Assembly (NCBI GenBank): GCA_014305025.1
Contig: JACRTY010000005.1
Coordinates: forward strand, 62,001 to 126,000
From: Candidatus Nyctobacter psychrophilus
GTDB lineage: Bacteria > Vulcanimicrobiota > Vulcanimicrobiia > Vulcanimicrobiales > Vulcanimicrobiaceae
DNA length: 64,000 bases
Direction: 5' to 3'
Shown: one piece after another, positions 42,593-52,102 of the stretch
How the letters are laid out: each line of letters starts with the position of its first letter
Position numbering within the stretch: position 1 is the stretch's first letter
The notes under the pieces: model-generated
What the model was told of the DNA's origin: nothing
Databases searched by the model: none
What the model saw: the letters and a program-made list of their open reading frames with translations, nothing else
Translations under genes and position numbers: made by a program

Positions 42593-43533
42593 CGACCGAA
42601 CTCCGCCGTACCGAGCGAGGCGGTCGTGATGCGTCCGTCGCGCACGAAGGCGACCTCGGGAACACGGCTGCCGGCCGCGCCGTCCCCCGTCGCGATGAAC
42701 GTCGCGATGCGCAGCTGCGTCGGTGCCAGATCGAGCGCGTACACCCGCGCGGTTGCGTCACCTTGGGCCCCGGCATGGGCCGTGCCACGCAGTGCTCCGA
42801 AGACGACAATGTCGCCGCTGGCCACGAGTTCCGCTCCCGGATTCACGTCGCCGACGACGACGACGCAGCCGACTTGCTGCAGCGAGCGGCCGCCGCGCAG
42901 GGTACCGCGATGATACAGCGTCGTGGGCACCACCCCCGGCGCAGCGCCCAGCGAGGGCCCGGCGCCCAGCGCCGACGCCACCCCCCCGGCCCGCGCGGCC
43001 GCGTCGAACCTGGGCCTGGCGACCGACGCCTCGCCGTGCGCCCGCCGCGAGGCAATATCGGCTCGGGCGCCGGCGAAATCGGCATCGAGCGAGCGTGCCT
43101 CGGGGGTAAAATCGCCTCCACGACTTGCCCGAGCGGCGCGTTTGCGGGCGATGTTGGCGACGCTCGGACGCGGCGCCTCACCGAGATACGGCAGCGCGAT
43201 GCGCCCGGCCAGCTCGCGCGCGTCCGGCGGACCGTAGATCCCGCGCAGCACGATGCCGAGCGAACCGATCGTTTGCACGAAGCCGCGCATGGCGTCGTCG
43301 GACGGAGGCGCCCCTTCGAAGATTGCGATGGCTCGGCTGCCTCGGTAGAACTCCGGCCGTTCTTCTATGCCCGCCGCGACATCGCGGGCGGCAACGTCGA
43401 AAGAGCGTTCGCCGAAAACGAACTCGAGGCCGGCTGCGGTTCCGCGCAACATTTGGCCCTCCGATGCAACGCGGATCCCGTACGGCCCTTCGTCATCCAC
43501 ATCCAATGCACAGCAATCCGGGTTTATGCACAT
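42589..43533 (-). CDS. minC: Septum site-determining protein MinC
   Basis: 314 residues from ATG 43533 (an upstream in-frame start at 43581 adds 16 residues). The C-terminal beta-helix is clear: YHRGTLRGGRSLQQVGCVVV, GDVNPGAELVASGDIVVFG and LRGTAHAGAQGD. The N-terminal FtsZ-binding domain (about 10-110) is divergent, and a 70-residue basic linker joins them, longer than usual. The N-terminus has a cluster of cysteines (MCINPDCCALD) of unknown meaning. Blocks FtsZ ring assembly away from mid-cell. First gene of the min-rodA operon. Confidence 0.92.
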   Translation of the reverse strand: MCINPDCCALDVDDEGPYGIRVASEGQMLRGTAAGLEFVFGERSFDVAARDVAAGIEERPEFYRGSRAIAIFEGAPPSDDAMRGFVQTIGSLGIVLRGIYGPPDARELAGRIALPYLGEAPRPSVANIARKRAARASRGGDFTPEARSLDADFAGARADIASRRAHGEASVARPRFDAAARAGGVASALGAGPSLGAAPGVVPTTLYHRGTLRGGRSLQQVGCVVVVGDVNPGAELVASGDIVVFGALRGTAHAGAQGDATARVYALDLAPTQLRIATFIATGDGAAGSRVPEVAFVRDGRITTASLGTAEFGR

Positions 43534-43622
43534 ACCGGGGCCTGCTCGCGCGATGAGCGCTGTGGGCTCGCGTCGAATCAACGCTCCCCGGCCGCACGTG
43601 CCGGCTCGCCGAGGTAACCGCC

Positions 43623-45662
43623 ATGTCCGTCCGCCGTTTGGGTCACGCCCTCTTCTCTCTAGCCTTCATCGTGACGATGGTGCCGTCGCCCGCTCGGGCG
43701 ATGTCGACCCAAGCCGAGGTCCAACAAGCCAAAGAACAAGAGAAGCAGATCATCGAGCAATACAACGTCGTCACCGATCCGCTCATGAATCGCTGGGTCG
43801 ATCAGGTTAGCGACAAGTTGTGGAATCAAGTCGCGCGGCGCGACCTGCCGTACAACATCAAGATTCTCGATTCGCCCGACATCAACGCGTTTACGATCGG
43901 CGGCGGCTACGTCTACGTGAACTCCGGGCTGCTCGATTTCGTGCAGTCCGACGATGAGTTGGCCGGCGTGGTCGGGCACGAGACGGGGCACAACGAACGC
44001 CGTCATACCGTCACCTTGCCGGCGAAAGCTGAAGCGCTGAACCTGTTGTTCAGCATCGCGTCCATTTTTTCACCGTTCATCTACCGCTTCGGTCAATTGG
44101 CCGAGGCGGGGCTGATTTCGAAACAAGAGCGCTCCAACGAGCTGCAAGCCGACCAGTACGGATTGTTGCTGATGTCGCGCGCTGGTTACGACCCCGATTC
44201 GATGGTCTCGTTCATGAATCACATGGGCGCTGCCGAAGCGGAGCATTCGAGTCTCGTCGATAAGTATTTCGAAAGCCACCCCGGCTTTCCGAGCCGCGTC
44301 TCGCACCTGGTCGGTTACGAAGAACTCGATCCCAAGAAGCGCACGACCGACCAGATTCTCGTCCAGGCGCTGCATGATCAGAGCGAGGCGCGCTACAGCG
44401 TCGCCGCGCTGAAATTCGGCCAAGTGCTGCGCGCCGACCCGGGCAACACGATCGCACTGCTGCACTTGGGCGAAGCGCAGATCGCGCTCGGCGAGCCCGA
44501 CAAGAGCCGTCAGACCCTCGCTGAGGCAGCTCAGAAGGGCACGAGCGAAACGCGCGCCGCGGCGCTCTCGCACATCGCCGCTTTACAAGAAAGCCAACCG
44601 CGCTTTACGCTGGGCAAGCCGAACTTGGCGCCGTTACGCGCCCAACTGGCCGACGTGGAAGCCCGCGAAACCCAAGCCGATGCGACGATCGCGGCCCGCC
44701 GCGACGACGGCAAAGACCTGATCAAGTCGGTCAATACGCGCGTCCAAAACGTGTCATACGGCATCCCCAACCTGGGCCGCGTTGCGGTCCGCCAGGGTAG
44801 CCGGCTCGACGCCGTCCTGAAGAACTTCAACGCGATGGGGCGCTACATCGACGCCGCCTTTACCAAATCGTCCGCCGTCATCAACGAAGTGGGGACGGTG
44901 CAGAAAAACCGCGAGAGCGGTCTGGTCAAAGAGAATGCGGACATCCTGCATGAGTTGGCCGCGCCGCTGGCGCTCGAGCCCGTTCCGGCGCAGTCCCTCG
45001 CGCTTTTGCCGTCGTATCCGCGCATGTTCGACGACATGGAGCTCTCCGATGGCGACATGGTCCGCGGGCTCGATGCGGCCCGCGGTTCACTGGCGTTACT
45101 CGACGTGTCGCTCGGCGACCTCAACGATTTCGCCCAGCGCTTGAGCCGCTCGCAACTCGACTTCAACGGCGATATCAATCAGCTGGACTATAACGCCCTC
45201 CTGCCGCTGATGAAGAAGGCGACCGATTCGCTTTCTAAGGCCGCGGTCGCCGGTTCTCAGGCGGAGCAACTGGTCAATCTCGCGCGGGCGCGGCAGTTAC
45301 AGACGCGCATAACGATGCTCGGCGTCGGCTCGCCGCGAGACCGTTACGCGACGTTGCGCTACGCGCTGCAGCAGCGAGTCGGCAACAACGGCATCGAATA
45401 CGCGACGAAGCTGCACGATGATTTGACCTCGGGAGAAGTCGCGGCCGCATCGATCGTCGCTGCCGACACCAACACGACGCCCAGTTCCATCATCGACGAA
45501 GCGCGGTCGACGAACCGCACGGTCATCGATGTCGCCAACGAACGCGGGATGCGCTCGCAATCGCTGGAAATATTCCTGGGACTGGTCTACTTAGACTACA
45601 GCGACGATCCGCTCAAAGAAGCGCTCGTCCCGACGGGAGCGAGCAACGGCAACCACGATTAA
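43623..45662 (+). CDS. M48-family metalloprotease (BepA/YfgC-like) with TPR region
   Basis: 679 residues. Signal peptide (ALFSLAFIVTMVPSPARA), then the protease domain with VVGHETGHNERRHTV (HExxH) and the third ligand Glu in SNELQADQYGLLLMSRAGYD. From about residue 250 the sequence has TPR-like helices (HDQSEARYSVAALKFGQVL, NTIALLHLGEAQIALGEPDK), then a long helical tail of some 350 residues not typical of BepA. Periplasmic quality control of outer-membrane proteins is the likely role. It diverges from minC with about 90 bp between. Confidence 0.9.
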   Translation: MSVRRLGHALFSLAFIVTMVPSPARAMSTQAEVQQAKEQEKQIIEQYNVVTDPLMNRWVDQVSDKLWNQVARRDLPYNIKILDSPDINAFTIGGGYVYVNSGLLDFVQSDDELAGVVGHETGHNERRHTVTLPAKAEALNLLFSIASIFSPFIYRFGQLAEAGLISKQERSNELQADQYGLLLMSRAGYDPDSMVSFMNHMGAAEAEHSSLVDKYFESHPGFPSRVSHLVGYEELDPKKRTTDQILVQALHDQSEARYSVAALKFGQVLRADPGNTIALLHLGEAQIALGEPDKSRQTLAEAAQKGTSETRAAALSHIAALQESQPRFTLGKPNLAPLRAQLADVEARETQADATIAARRDDGKDLIKSVNTRVQNVSYGIPNLGRVAVRQGSRLDAVLKNFNAMGRYIDAAFTKSSAVINEVGTVQKNRESGLVKENADILHELAAPLALEPVPAQSLALLPSYPRMFDDMELSDGDMVRGLDAARGSLALLDVSLGDLNDFAQRLSRSQLDFNGDINQLDYNALLPLMKKATDSLSKAAVAGSQAEQLVNLARARQLQTRITMLGVGSPRDRYATLRYALQQRVGNNGIEYATKLHDDLTSGEVAAASIVAADTNTTPSSIIDEARSTNRTVIDVANERGMRSQSLEIFLGLVYLDYSDDPLKEALVPTGASNGNHD

Positions 45663-45687
45663 CGCGGGGCACGCGGCGTTTCGCCTC

Positions 45688-46644
45688 GTGCGCCACGGTG
45701 CCAAAGCGCGCGCGGTCGGGACCGAAAGCCGCAAGCCGTTTCGCTTCCTGCTGTGCGGCGACCCCGGACTCGTCGCCGAGTTCCGAGCGCTGTTGTTGTT
45801 CGCGCGGCCTGACGCACTCGTCGCCGCGGATGCGCCCGCGACCCTCGAGACCGTCGATCTTCGGCGCATGAGCGTACCGGCGCCGCCGGACGCCAAGGCG
45901 ATCATTTTTCTCGGCCGCGCGGGGGACGTCGCCGGCGCTCGCCTCGACCTGTTGCGGCCCTTCAAGCTTCCGATCTTCGCTCTGACCGTCGATGAAGGCG
46001 CGGCCCACGGACCCCAACCGGCGCTTGCGCCGACCGCGGGCGCGGTCGCCGAATACGGCGTGCCGCGAATCAGCTTCGGCGCGCTGCGCGGGCGCGTCTT
46101 CGTGCACCTGATCGATCGCTGCAAGGGCGTTGAAGTGGCGGTCGGGCGTCGCCTCCCGGCGCTGCGCGAAACCGTGACGTCGAAGATTACCCGCGACGCC
46201 GCATCGTCGGCGCTCAAGATCGCCGCGGCCAGTGCCATCGTCGATAAGGTTCCGGTGCTCGGGATCGTCCTCGGCGCCGTGGCCTCGGCCGGCGACATGA
46301 TCGCGATCACGGGTATTCAAGTCGCGCTCTTGATGCAGGTCGGCGCGACGTACGGCAAGGACCCCGACGTGCAGCGCATCTGGGACCTGCTGCCGGTCGT
46401 CGGCGGAGGCCTGGGCTGGCGGGCGCTCTCGCGTGAACTCGCGGGCTTCATTCCCGTCGCTGGGATTCCGATCAAGGCCGCCATCGCCTACGCCGGAACG
46501 ATCGTCGTCGGAGAAAGCGCCGGCTTCTTCTTTGAAAACGGACATCACATGACGCCGGCCCAAGCCGCGCAGTTGTACGAAGAGCGCAAGAACGCCGCGC
46601 TCCTCTTCGTGCGGGATACGTTCCGCCGCTTCAGCCGTCGCTAG
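45688..46644 (+). CDS. DUF697-domain membrane protein
   Basis: 318 residues from GTG 45688. The N-terminal 130 residues resemble a degenerate GTPase-like or Rossmann region (RFLLCGDPGLVAEFRAL, AKAIIFLGRAGDVAG) without a P-loop. The C-terminal part (about 165-290), AALKIAAASAIVDKVPVLGI and DPDVQRIWDLLPVVGGGLGW, with glycine-rich hydrophobic hairpins, matches DUF697/YcjF-like proteins that are normally fused to Era-type GTPases. It follows the M48 gene by 25 bp. Its stop codon is the first base pairs of hairpin element B. Confidence 0.8.
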   Translation: MRHGAKARAVGTESRKPFRFLLCGDPGLVAEFRALLLFARPDALVAADAPATLETVDLRRMSVPAPPDAKAIIFLGRAGDVAGARLDLLRPFKLPIFALTVDEGAAHGPQPALAPTAGAVAEYGVPRISFGALRGRVFVHLIDRCKGVEVAVGRRLPALRETVTSKITRDAASSALKIAAASAIVDKVPVLGIVLGAVASAGDMIAITGIQVALLMQVGATYGKDPDVQRIWDLLPVVGGGLGWRALSRELAGFIPVAGIPIKAAIAYAGTIVVGESAGFFFENGHHMTPAQAAQLYEERKNAALLFVRDTFRRFSRR

Positions 46645-46747
46645 AGTGACGTTGATGTAGCGCGTGGCGTCGTCGCTACGCGGCTCATGTGCTAAAGCAC
46701 ACTTCGCCGCTAGGCTCCTCGCCACACGCTACATCAACGCCACTCTA
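46642..46747. repeat. Conserved long hairpin element, copy B
   Basis: Outer arms 46642-46668 and 46721-46747 pair at 25 of 27 positions; the left arm includes the TAG stop of the preceding gene. The interior has GCGGC/GCCGC and GTGC-TAAA-GCAC, in the same positions as GAGCC/GGCTC and GGGC-AAA-GCCC of copy A. Unpaired bases (GTCGTCGCTAC, TCAT, ACTTC, TAGGCTCCT) are identical in both copies. Confidence 0.85.
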
Positions 46748-46774
46748 ATCTCATCTAAGAGCCCGGAGCCCGTC

Positions 46775-47053
46775 TTACAAGGCGTCGTGGAGGCGAACGA
46801 GGTGGCTCAACAGCGCGCGCACATGGTCGCGCGCGAAGTTTTGCGTCAACAGGTCGGCGACGAGTTCGGGCGATAACGTTTGCCTGGCTTGCCCGGCGCT
46901 GCCGGTTCCACCGGCGGCGTGAAAGCCGTCGGCCGTTAAGCGCACGCTAGTCGTCGCGCCGGCCGGCTCCATACCGCCCCGGGTCGCCTCGCTGACGGAG
47001 AACGTCGCCGTCAAGTCGTTGGGGAACGCGCCCGGGCCGTCCACGTCTTGCAC
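46775..47053 (-). CDS. Small protein of unknown function
   Basis: 92 residues from GTG 47053, which has AGGAGG at ideal spacing upstream, a strong argument that the gene is real. The N-terminal half looks like beta strands ([32 protein letters not shown]), the C-terminal half like a helix ([22 protein letters not shown]). The pattern loosely recalls emfourin-type protease inhibitors, but this is weak. It diverges from the aquaporin gene and ends close to hairpin B. Confidence 0.6.
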   Translation of the reverse strand: MQDVDGPGAFPNDLTATFSVSEATRGGMEPAGATTSVRLTADGFHAAGGTGSAGQARQTLSPELVADLLTQNFARDHVRALLSHLVRLHDAL

Positions 47054-47181
47054 CGCTGCCTCCTACGAGAAGCGCAACACCGCCGCTTCTGCGTCGGTGC
47101 TACTTCGGGAACGCGCGAGGTCGACCTAGTAGGCAAACCGAAGGGGCGCGTCCGGCGCGCGTGTGCCGCTACCCGGAGGAG

Positions 47182-47943
47182 ATGAGGCCATGCCCAACCT
47201 CGGTCGTCGCGGCTTTTGCGGAGTTGGTCGGTACCTTTTGGCTCGTGTTCGGCGGCACCGGCAGTGCGGTGCTCGCCGCCGTCGTTCTGACGCCGCTGCA
47301 CGTTCCCGTCGGCATCGGATTTGCGGGCGTGGCCCTGGCCTTTGGGCTTACGGTTCTCAACATGGCTTATGCGCTAGGCCACATCTGCGGTGCGCATTTC
47401 AACCCCGCCGTCACGATCGGGCTGTGGGCCGGCAAACGCTTTCCGGCTCGTGAAATTCTGCCGTACGTCATCGCCCAAGTGATCGGGGCCATCCTCGCCT
47501 CGGGCGTCCTCTACGCCATCGTCGCCGGGCATCCGGGATTCGCTTTACAACCGAACGGTTTGGCAGCTAACGGTTTCGGCGCCCACTCCCCGGGCGGGTA
47601 CTGGCTGCGCTCGGCGATCATCACGGAGGTCGTCCTCACGGCGGGCTTCTTGATCGTCATTCTCGGGTCGACCGATGCACGTGCGCCGCGCGGTTTTGGA
47701 CCGCTTGCCATCGGGCTTGCGCTGACCCTCATTCATCTCGTCAGCATCCCCGTCACGAACACGTCGGTCAATCCGGCGCGCTCGACCGGCCCCGCTGTTT
47801 TCGTCGGCGGCTGGGCGCTCGGACAGCTTTGGTTGTTTTGGCTTGCACCGATCGTCGGCGCCTTGCTCGCGGGGTTCGGGTACCGCATGTTTGCCGGTGA
47901 AGTGATCGACGCGAACGTAGCAGCGGCGACCGCCGACGTCTGA
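47182..47943 (+). CDS. Aquaporin (MIP family, AqpZ-like)
   Basis: 253 residues from ATG 47182 (GTG 47161 is also in frame). Six transmembrane helices and two half-helices with the NPA boxes [11 protein letters not shown] and [32 protein letters not shown] is the usual first helix. The Arg after the second NPA (selectivity filter) is present. The extracytoplasmic loop with [17 protein letters not shown] matches AqpZ-type water channels. A GGAGGAG lies very close to the chosen ATG; a second ATG at 47190 is better spaced but out of frame. Confidence 0.92.
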   Translation: MRPCPTSVVAAFAELVGTFWLVFGGTGSAVLAAVVLTPLHVPVGIGFAGVALAFGLTVLNMAYALGHICGAHFNPAVTIGLWAGKRFPAREILPYVIAQVIGAILASGVLYAIVAGHPGFALQPNGLAANGFGAHSPGGYWLRSAIITEVVLTAGFLIVILGSTDARAPRGFGPLAIGLALTLIHLVSIPVTNTSVNPARSTGPAVFVGGWALGQLWLFWLAPIVGALLAGFGYRMFAGEVIDANVAAATADV

Positions 47944-47953
47944 ACCCGACATT

Positions 47954-48733
47954 TCAGCGTGGCGATTCGGGGTTGCCGGCCAGTGGCGTCGCGGCCAGAT
48001 ACGCCAACAGTTCGTCGTCGCTCAGATGCGTAAACGGTGCAGCCAGCCGCGGGCGTACGAGCGCGGCGATGTCCGCGGCGACCGCGGCGCGCGCCGTCCG
48101 TCCGAGCGCCGCGCGGCGCGCCGCATAGCGGCGGACGAGTTCCCGTTCGGGCGCACCGAGGTCGCGTACCAGCGGATCGTCGTCCGCGTCGTGCTCCGCG
48201 AGCGGCGGCGCAGCAGCGCGCTCGAAGCGCGCGTCGCGCACGACGATCGTACCGGCCGCCATGTCGCCCAAGCGGCGGTTGCGGGGCGAGAGCAACGTCG
48301 CTAGCGCCGAGATCGCGTAGAAGCCCAGGGCGAATTCGAGGATGCGGATCGCGTTGCGGATGACCGAACTCGTAAAATCGAGCGCGAAGCCGCCGTCACG
48401 CACCACGCGGATGCCGATGAGCCGTTTTCCCGGCGTGCGACCGGACCACAACCACTCGAAGATGATGAAGTAACCGTCGAACAGCAAGAAGCCCGCCGCG
48501 ACGAGTAGGCCGATCAGAACGGCCTGTTCGAGTTTCGTGGGCACGCTCGCAACGGCCGTCTCGTGCGCCCGGGGACCACTGGCCAACAGCGTTACGATGA
48601 GCGCGCCGATCAGGACGACGCTGACCTGAATCGCGATGTCGATGAAGACGGCGAAGAAGCGGCTCCCGAGGCCGGCGAGTTCATAGGAGAAAGCGACGCT
48701 CTCGCCCGTCGCGACGTCGACCGTGCGCTCGAT
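47954..48733 (-). CDS. RDD-family membrane protein, apparently with a non-canonical start
   Basis: About 260 residues if read from ATC 48733. The conserved RDD N-terminus ERTVDVATGESVAFSYELAG, GLGSRFFAVFIDIAIQ lies upstream of the first ATG/GTG/TTG (TTG 48586), so the protein must start earlier, yet the only upstream ATG (48754) is followed by TAA at 48737-48739. AGGG sits 8 nt before the ATC. Three membrane helices and the RDD-type SGRTPGKRLIGIRVVRDGG are clear; the C-terminal 80 residues are Ala/Arg-rich. Usually found with SpoIIM, MoxR and DUF58 genes, as here. Confidence 0.85.
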   Translation of the reverse strand: MERTVDVATGESVAFSYELAGLGSRFFAVFIDIAIQVSVVLIGALIVTLLASGPRAHETAVASVPTKLEQAVLIGLLVAAGFLLFDGYFIIFEWLWSGRTPGKRLIGIRVVRDGGFALDFTSSVIRNAIRILEFALGFYAISALATLLSPRNRRLGDMAAGTIVVRDARFERAAAPPLAEHDADDDPLVRDLGAPERELVRRYAARRAALGRTARAAVAADIAALVRPRLAAPFTHLSDDELLAYLAATPLAGNPESPR

Positions 48734-48815
48734 GTGTTAAACCCTGTGGTTCATGGCAAGTCGCTATACTCGCCCCGCATGACAGGTTCCGCGCGCATCG
48801 GGCGGGGAAACGCGC

Positions 48816-49793
48816 ATGGTGCGCGAGCGAACGTTCACGGCACGCCGTCACGATGCTTGGCAGCGACTCGAGGACCTGCTGGCCAGCGTCGCCCGGAAGG
48901 GCGTGCGGCGTTGCGAGCCGGAGCGTCTGGAAGAGCTGGCGCTCCTGTACCGCTCCGTAACGTCGGACTTGGCTGCGGCGGCCAGCCGCGGGTACTCGCC
49001 CGAATTGCGCGCGTATCTCAATCGCTTGACGGCGCGGAGTTACGTCGTCGTCCATCCCGAGGCACAGAGCGCCGGCTGGACGCGCATCGCGACGTTCTTG
49101 GGGACGACCTTTCCGCGCGAAGTGCGCCGCTCGGGCGCGATCATCGCAGCGACGGCAGCCCTGTTCGTCGCGGCCTGGGTGGTCTCGTACTGGCTCGTGT
49201 CGCTGCGCCCGAGCAACGCCTACGCGCTCTTGCCCGCGAGCGAAATCCCGACGATCGGCAAAAGCCTGCACGACTCCAACTTCGGCTTCGATCGCACCTT
49301 GGCGCCGGCGATCTCGACCTTCATCATCACCAACAACATTCAGGTCGCACTGCTCGCCTTCGCCGGCGGGATGAGCCTGGGCGTCGTGACCGTGTGGGAA
49401 GTGCTCAACAACGGCCTGATGCTGGGCGGCCTCGGTGCCCTCTTTGCGTCGCGCGGTTTCGGTACCGATTTCTGGGCGACGATCGCACCGCACGGCGTGA
49501 TCGAACTGACGTCGATTCAAATCGCCGGCGGCGCCGGGCTCCTACTCGCTCAAGGCATTCTCGCGCCCGGGCGTCTGCGCCGCATCGACGCGCTCCAGGC
49601 CAATGCGCGGCGCGCCGGAGTCCTCATGATCGGCGTCGCGGGATTACTCTGCATCGCGGGCACGATCGAGGGTTTCGTCACGCCGCAACGGACCACGGAG
49701 CTGTTTCGCTTCAGCTTCGGCGCGGTTACGGCTGTCGCGTTATGCGCATACTTTGCCTTCGCAGGCCGTAGTGACCCCGGGTCGCTGGAGTAG
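48816..49793 (+). CDS. SpoIIM-family (DUF95) membrane protein
   Basis: 325 residues. Soluble N-terminal helical part (LEELALLYRSVTSDLAAAAS) then five or six hydrophobic segments. FIITNNIQVALLAFAGGMSLG and TIAPHGVIELTSIQIAGGAG are the SpoIIM/DUF95 core motifs. In spore formers SpoIIM helps peptidoglycan dissolution during engulfment; here no other sporulation gene is seen, and the RDD/MoxR/DUF58 neighbours indicate the general, non-sporulation version. Converges with DUF58, 3 bp apart. Confidence 0.88.
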   Translation: MVRERTFTARRHDAWQRLEDLLASVARKGVRRCEPERLEELALLYRSVTSDLAAAASRGYSPELRAYLNRLTARSYVVVHPEAQSAGWTRIATFLGTTFPREVRRSGAIIAATAALFVAAWVVSYWLVSLRPSNAYALLPASEIPTIGKSLHDSNFGFDRTLAPAISTFIITNNIQVALLAFAGGMSLGVVTVWEVLNNGLMLGGLGALFASRGFGTDFWATIAPHGVIELTSIQIAGGAGLLLAQGILAPGRLRRIDALQANARRAGVLMIGVAGLLCIAGTIEGFVTPQRTTELFRFSFGAVTAVALCAYFAFAGRSDPGSLE

Positions 49794-49796
49794 ATG

Positions 49797-51128
49797 CTAC
49801 AGCCGGCCGCGGGCTTTGATGTCGAGGTAGGTGTCGATGAGGGCGGTCGTCAGTTTGGGCGCCGGCACGTCAATGATGATGACCCCGCGGCCCCGCAAGG
49901 CGGCGACGGCTTTGGCCCGTTCGTCGGAAAGTCGCATCGCGACGGCGGTGCGAAAGGCGGCCGTCGGCGTATGAACGTCGGCGTCGAGCGCCGCGGCGAG
50001 CACCGCGTCGTTCATGAGGACGCACACGACGAGATGGCGTGGGACCAGCGTCGCGACGCCGGCAAGCACGGCACGCGAGGTCACGGGGTCGAAGATGTCG
50101 GTGAAGAGCACGATTAGACTGCGTTTGGTATAACGCCGTCCGAGCGCGGCGCAGATCGTCTCGTAATCCGCCTCTTCCAAACATGGCTGCACGTCGTAGA
50201 GCGCTTGGGCCAGCGCGCGGAAGTGCGCGGCACCGCGGCGGGGTGCGAGTTCGAGGAGTGGGCGCGCCGCGAACGCCGTCACGCCGACGTTGTCGTCGGC
50301 CTGCTGCGCGACCCGGGCGACCGACAGCGCCGCCGTGAGCGCATAGTCGAATTTGCGCACGGTGCCGAGTCGCGGCGTCATCAAGCGGCCGCAATCGAGC
50401 GCGACGATCACATTCTGACTGCGCTCGGGTTCATATTGCGCGACCATCGTGCGTCCGCGCCGGGCGGTAGCTTTCCAATCGATGCGCCCAAAGCCGTCAC
50501 CGTCGCTGTACTCGCGCAGGCTTTCGAATTCGGTTCCGTCTCCCCGTAAACGCAAACGCCGCAGTCCCGCGTCGAGCAGCGTGCGGCGTTCCGCCAGCCG
50601 TCCGCTGCCCACGACGGCGGAGAGATCGGGAAAGATGCGCCCTTCTTCGTCGGCCTCGATCCGATAGCGGCGGCGCAGCAGCCCGATGCGATTCTCGCTC
50701 CATGCGTAGAACGGGCCGAAGCGCACGGCGCCTCGTTCGCGTGGTTCGATGTCCAGTTGCGCGCTCGCGCGGGAGCGTGGGGGAAGACGAACGACCGTTT
50801 CGCTCGCAGGGAAGGCGACCGCCGCGAGTACCGGCTCGACGATGCCGATCCGCACCGCGAGCGCTCCGCGGTTTTCGAGATCGTACGCGAGGTGGGATCG
50901 ACGCCGCAAGGCAAGCGGCGGCAAGGCGCGCCGGATGATCCGCAGCGCGCCGGCGCCGGGGCCGAGCGCCGCATCGACGGCAGCAAGCGTGATGAGAGCG
51001 ACCGCGCCGACCGCGACGAGCGGCAACAGAACGGGCACGGCGCTGGCCAGCGCGAGCGTGAGCGCGACGCCGAACAAGGCCCAAATGCCGCGCGCCGACA
51101 ACCACAGCGCCGGAAAGACCGGCCGCAT
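49797..51128 (-). CDS. DUF58 / vWA-like protein
   Basis: 443 residues. Two N-terminal transmembrane helices, a beta-rich domain, then the DUF58 hallmark FESLREYSDGDGFGRIDWKA, followed by NVIVALDCGRLM, a von Willebrand A-like strand with DxG rather than DxSxS. Acts with MoxR ATPases, likely as an envelope assembly or chaperone pair. Start overlaps the MoxR stop (single base at 51128). Confidence 0.88.
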   Translation of the reverse strand: MRPVFPALWLSARGIWALFGVALTLALASAVPVLLPLVAVGAVALITLAAVDAALGPGAGALRIIRRALPPLALRRRSHLAYDLENRGALAVRIGIVEPVLAAVAFPASETVVRLPPRSRASAQLDIEPRERGAVRFGPFYAWSENRIGLLRRRYRIEADEEGRIFPDLSAVVGSGRLAERRTLLDAGLRRLRLRGDGTEFESLREYSDGDGFGRIDWKATARRGRTMVAQYEPERSQNVIVALDCGRLMTPRLGTVRKFDYALTAALSVARVAQQADDNVGVTAFAARPLLELAPRRGAAHFRALAQALYDVQPCLEEADYETICAALGRRYTKRSLIVLFTDIFDPVTSRAVLAGVATLVPRHLVVCVLMNDAVLAAALDADVHTPTAAFRTAVAMRLSDERAKAVAALRGRGVIIIDVPAPKLTTALIDTYLDIKARGRL

Positions 51129-52102
51129 CAGACGCGTGTAGGTTGGGCTTCTTTGGGAACCTCGACCGCGCCGAGGACGCGCTCGAGCACGCGCTCGGCC
51201 GTCATTCCTTCCACCTCGGCCTCGGGCCGCACGATCAAGCGGTGTGGCAACACGAGCGGCGCGACGGCTTTCACGTCGTCCGGCGTTACAAACTCACGAT
51301 CCGCAAGCGTCGCAGCGGCTTGCGCGGCGCTCTGTAACGCAAGTGCCGCACGAGGACTGGCGCCAAGCGCGAGATCGGCCGCGGTGCGCGTTCGCGCGAC
51401 GATCTGTTGAATGTACCCTTGCACCGACGGCGCGACATGAACGGCGCGGACCTCACGCTGCGCGGCCACGACATCGGGCGGCGAAGCGACCGGCGTGATG
51501 CCGGCCGTCCGCAAATCACGCGCGTCGAAGCCCGCGGCGCTGCGTGCGAGGAGCGCGCGTTCTTGCGCTTCACTCGGATAGCCCGAGCGTGCCCGTACGA
51601 AAAATCGATCCAGTTGCGCTTCGGGCAGCGGATACGTCCCTTCGAATTCGACCGGATTCTGCGTTGCGCACACGACGAAGAATTCGGGCAACGGCTCGCT
51701 GTTGCCGTCGATCGTGACTTGGCGTTCTTCCATCGCTTCGAGCAAGGCCGATTGCGTTTTGGGCGGCGTCCGATTGATTTCGTCGGCGAGCAGCATCGAC
51801 GTGAAGATCGGGCCCCGGCGCAGCGAAAACTGCAAGCTCTGCGGATTGAAGACCGTCGTGCCGACGACGTCGGCCGGCATCAGGTCGGGCGTGAACGCGA
51901 TGCGCCGAAACGGCGCATCGAGCAACGCCGCAAACGTCCGCACGAAGAGCGTCTTCGCGGTCCCCGGCACGCCCTCGAGTAGTATGTGACCGCCGCCCAG
52001 CAACGCAATGAGAAAACCGTACGATGCGCTTTCGTTGCCGACGATGACCCGCTCGATCCCGTCCTGTAAGCGGCGGGCGAGATCAGTGGCGCGAGCGGCC
52101 AT
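51128..52102 (-). CDS. MoxR-family AAA+ ATPase
   Basis: 324 residues from ATG 52102 (ATG 52111 is the alternative); GGAG lies 10 nt before 52102. Walker A LEGVPGTAKTLFVRTFA, Walker B LLADEINRTPPKTQSALLEA, sensor 1 VCATQNPVEFEGTYPLPEAQ and Arg finger region LDRFFVR are present. Chaperone-like ATPase working with the DUF58 protein. It overlaps the DUF4350 gene by about 20 nt. Confidence 0.93.
   Translation of the reverse strand: MAARATDLARRLQDGIERVIVGNESASYGFLIALLGGGHILLEGVPGTAKTLFVRTFAALLDAPFRRIAFTPDLMPADVVGTTVFNPQSLQFSLRRGPIFTSMLLADEINRTPPKTQSALLEAMEERQVTIDGNSEPLPEFFVVCATQNPVEFEGTYPLPEAQLDRFFVRARSGYPSEAQERALLARSAAGFDARDLRTAGITPVASPPDVVAAQREVRAVHVAPSVQGYIQQIVARTRTAADLALGASPRAALALQSAAQAAATLADREFVTPDDVKAVAPLVLPHRLIVRPEAEVEGMTAERVLERVLGAVEVPKEAQPTRV

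Noticed and set aside
47163-47453. ORF starting at the better-spaced ATG 47190 in the aquaporin gene
   Set aside because: It is out of frame with the aquaporin motifs and has no recognisable content.
48563-49771. 402-codon plus-strand ORF overlapping the SpoIIM gene
   Set aside because: Frame-shifted reading of the SpoIIM gene with Arg/His-rich composition and no motif.
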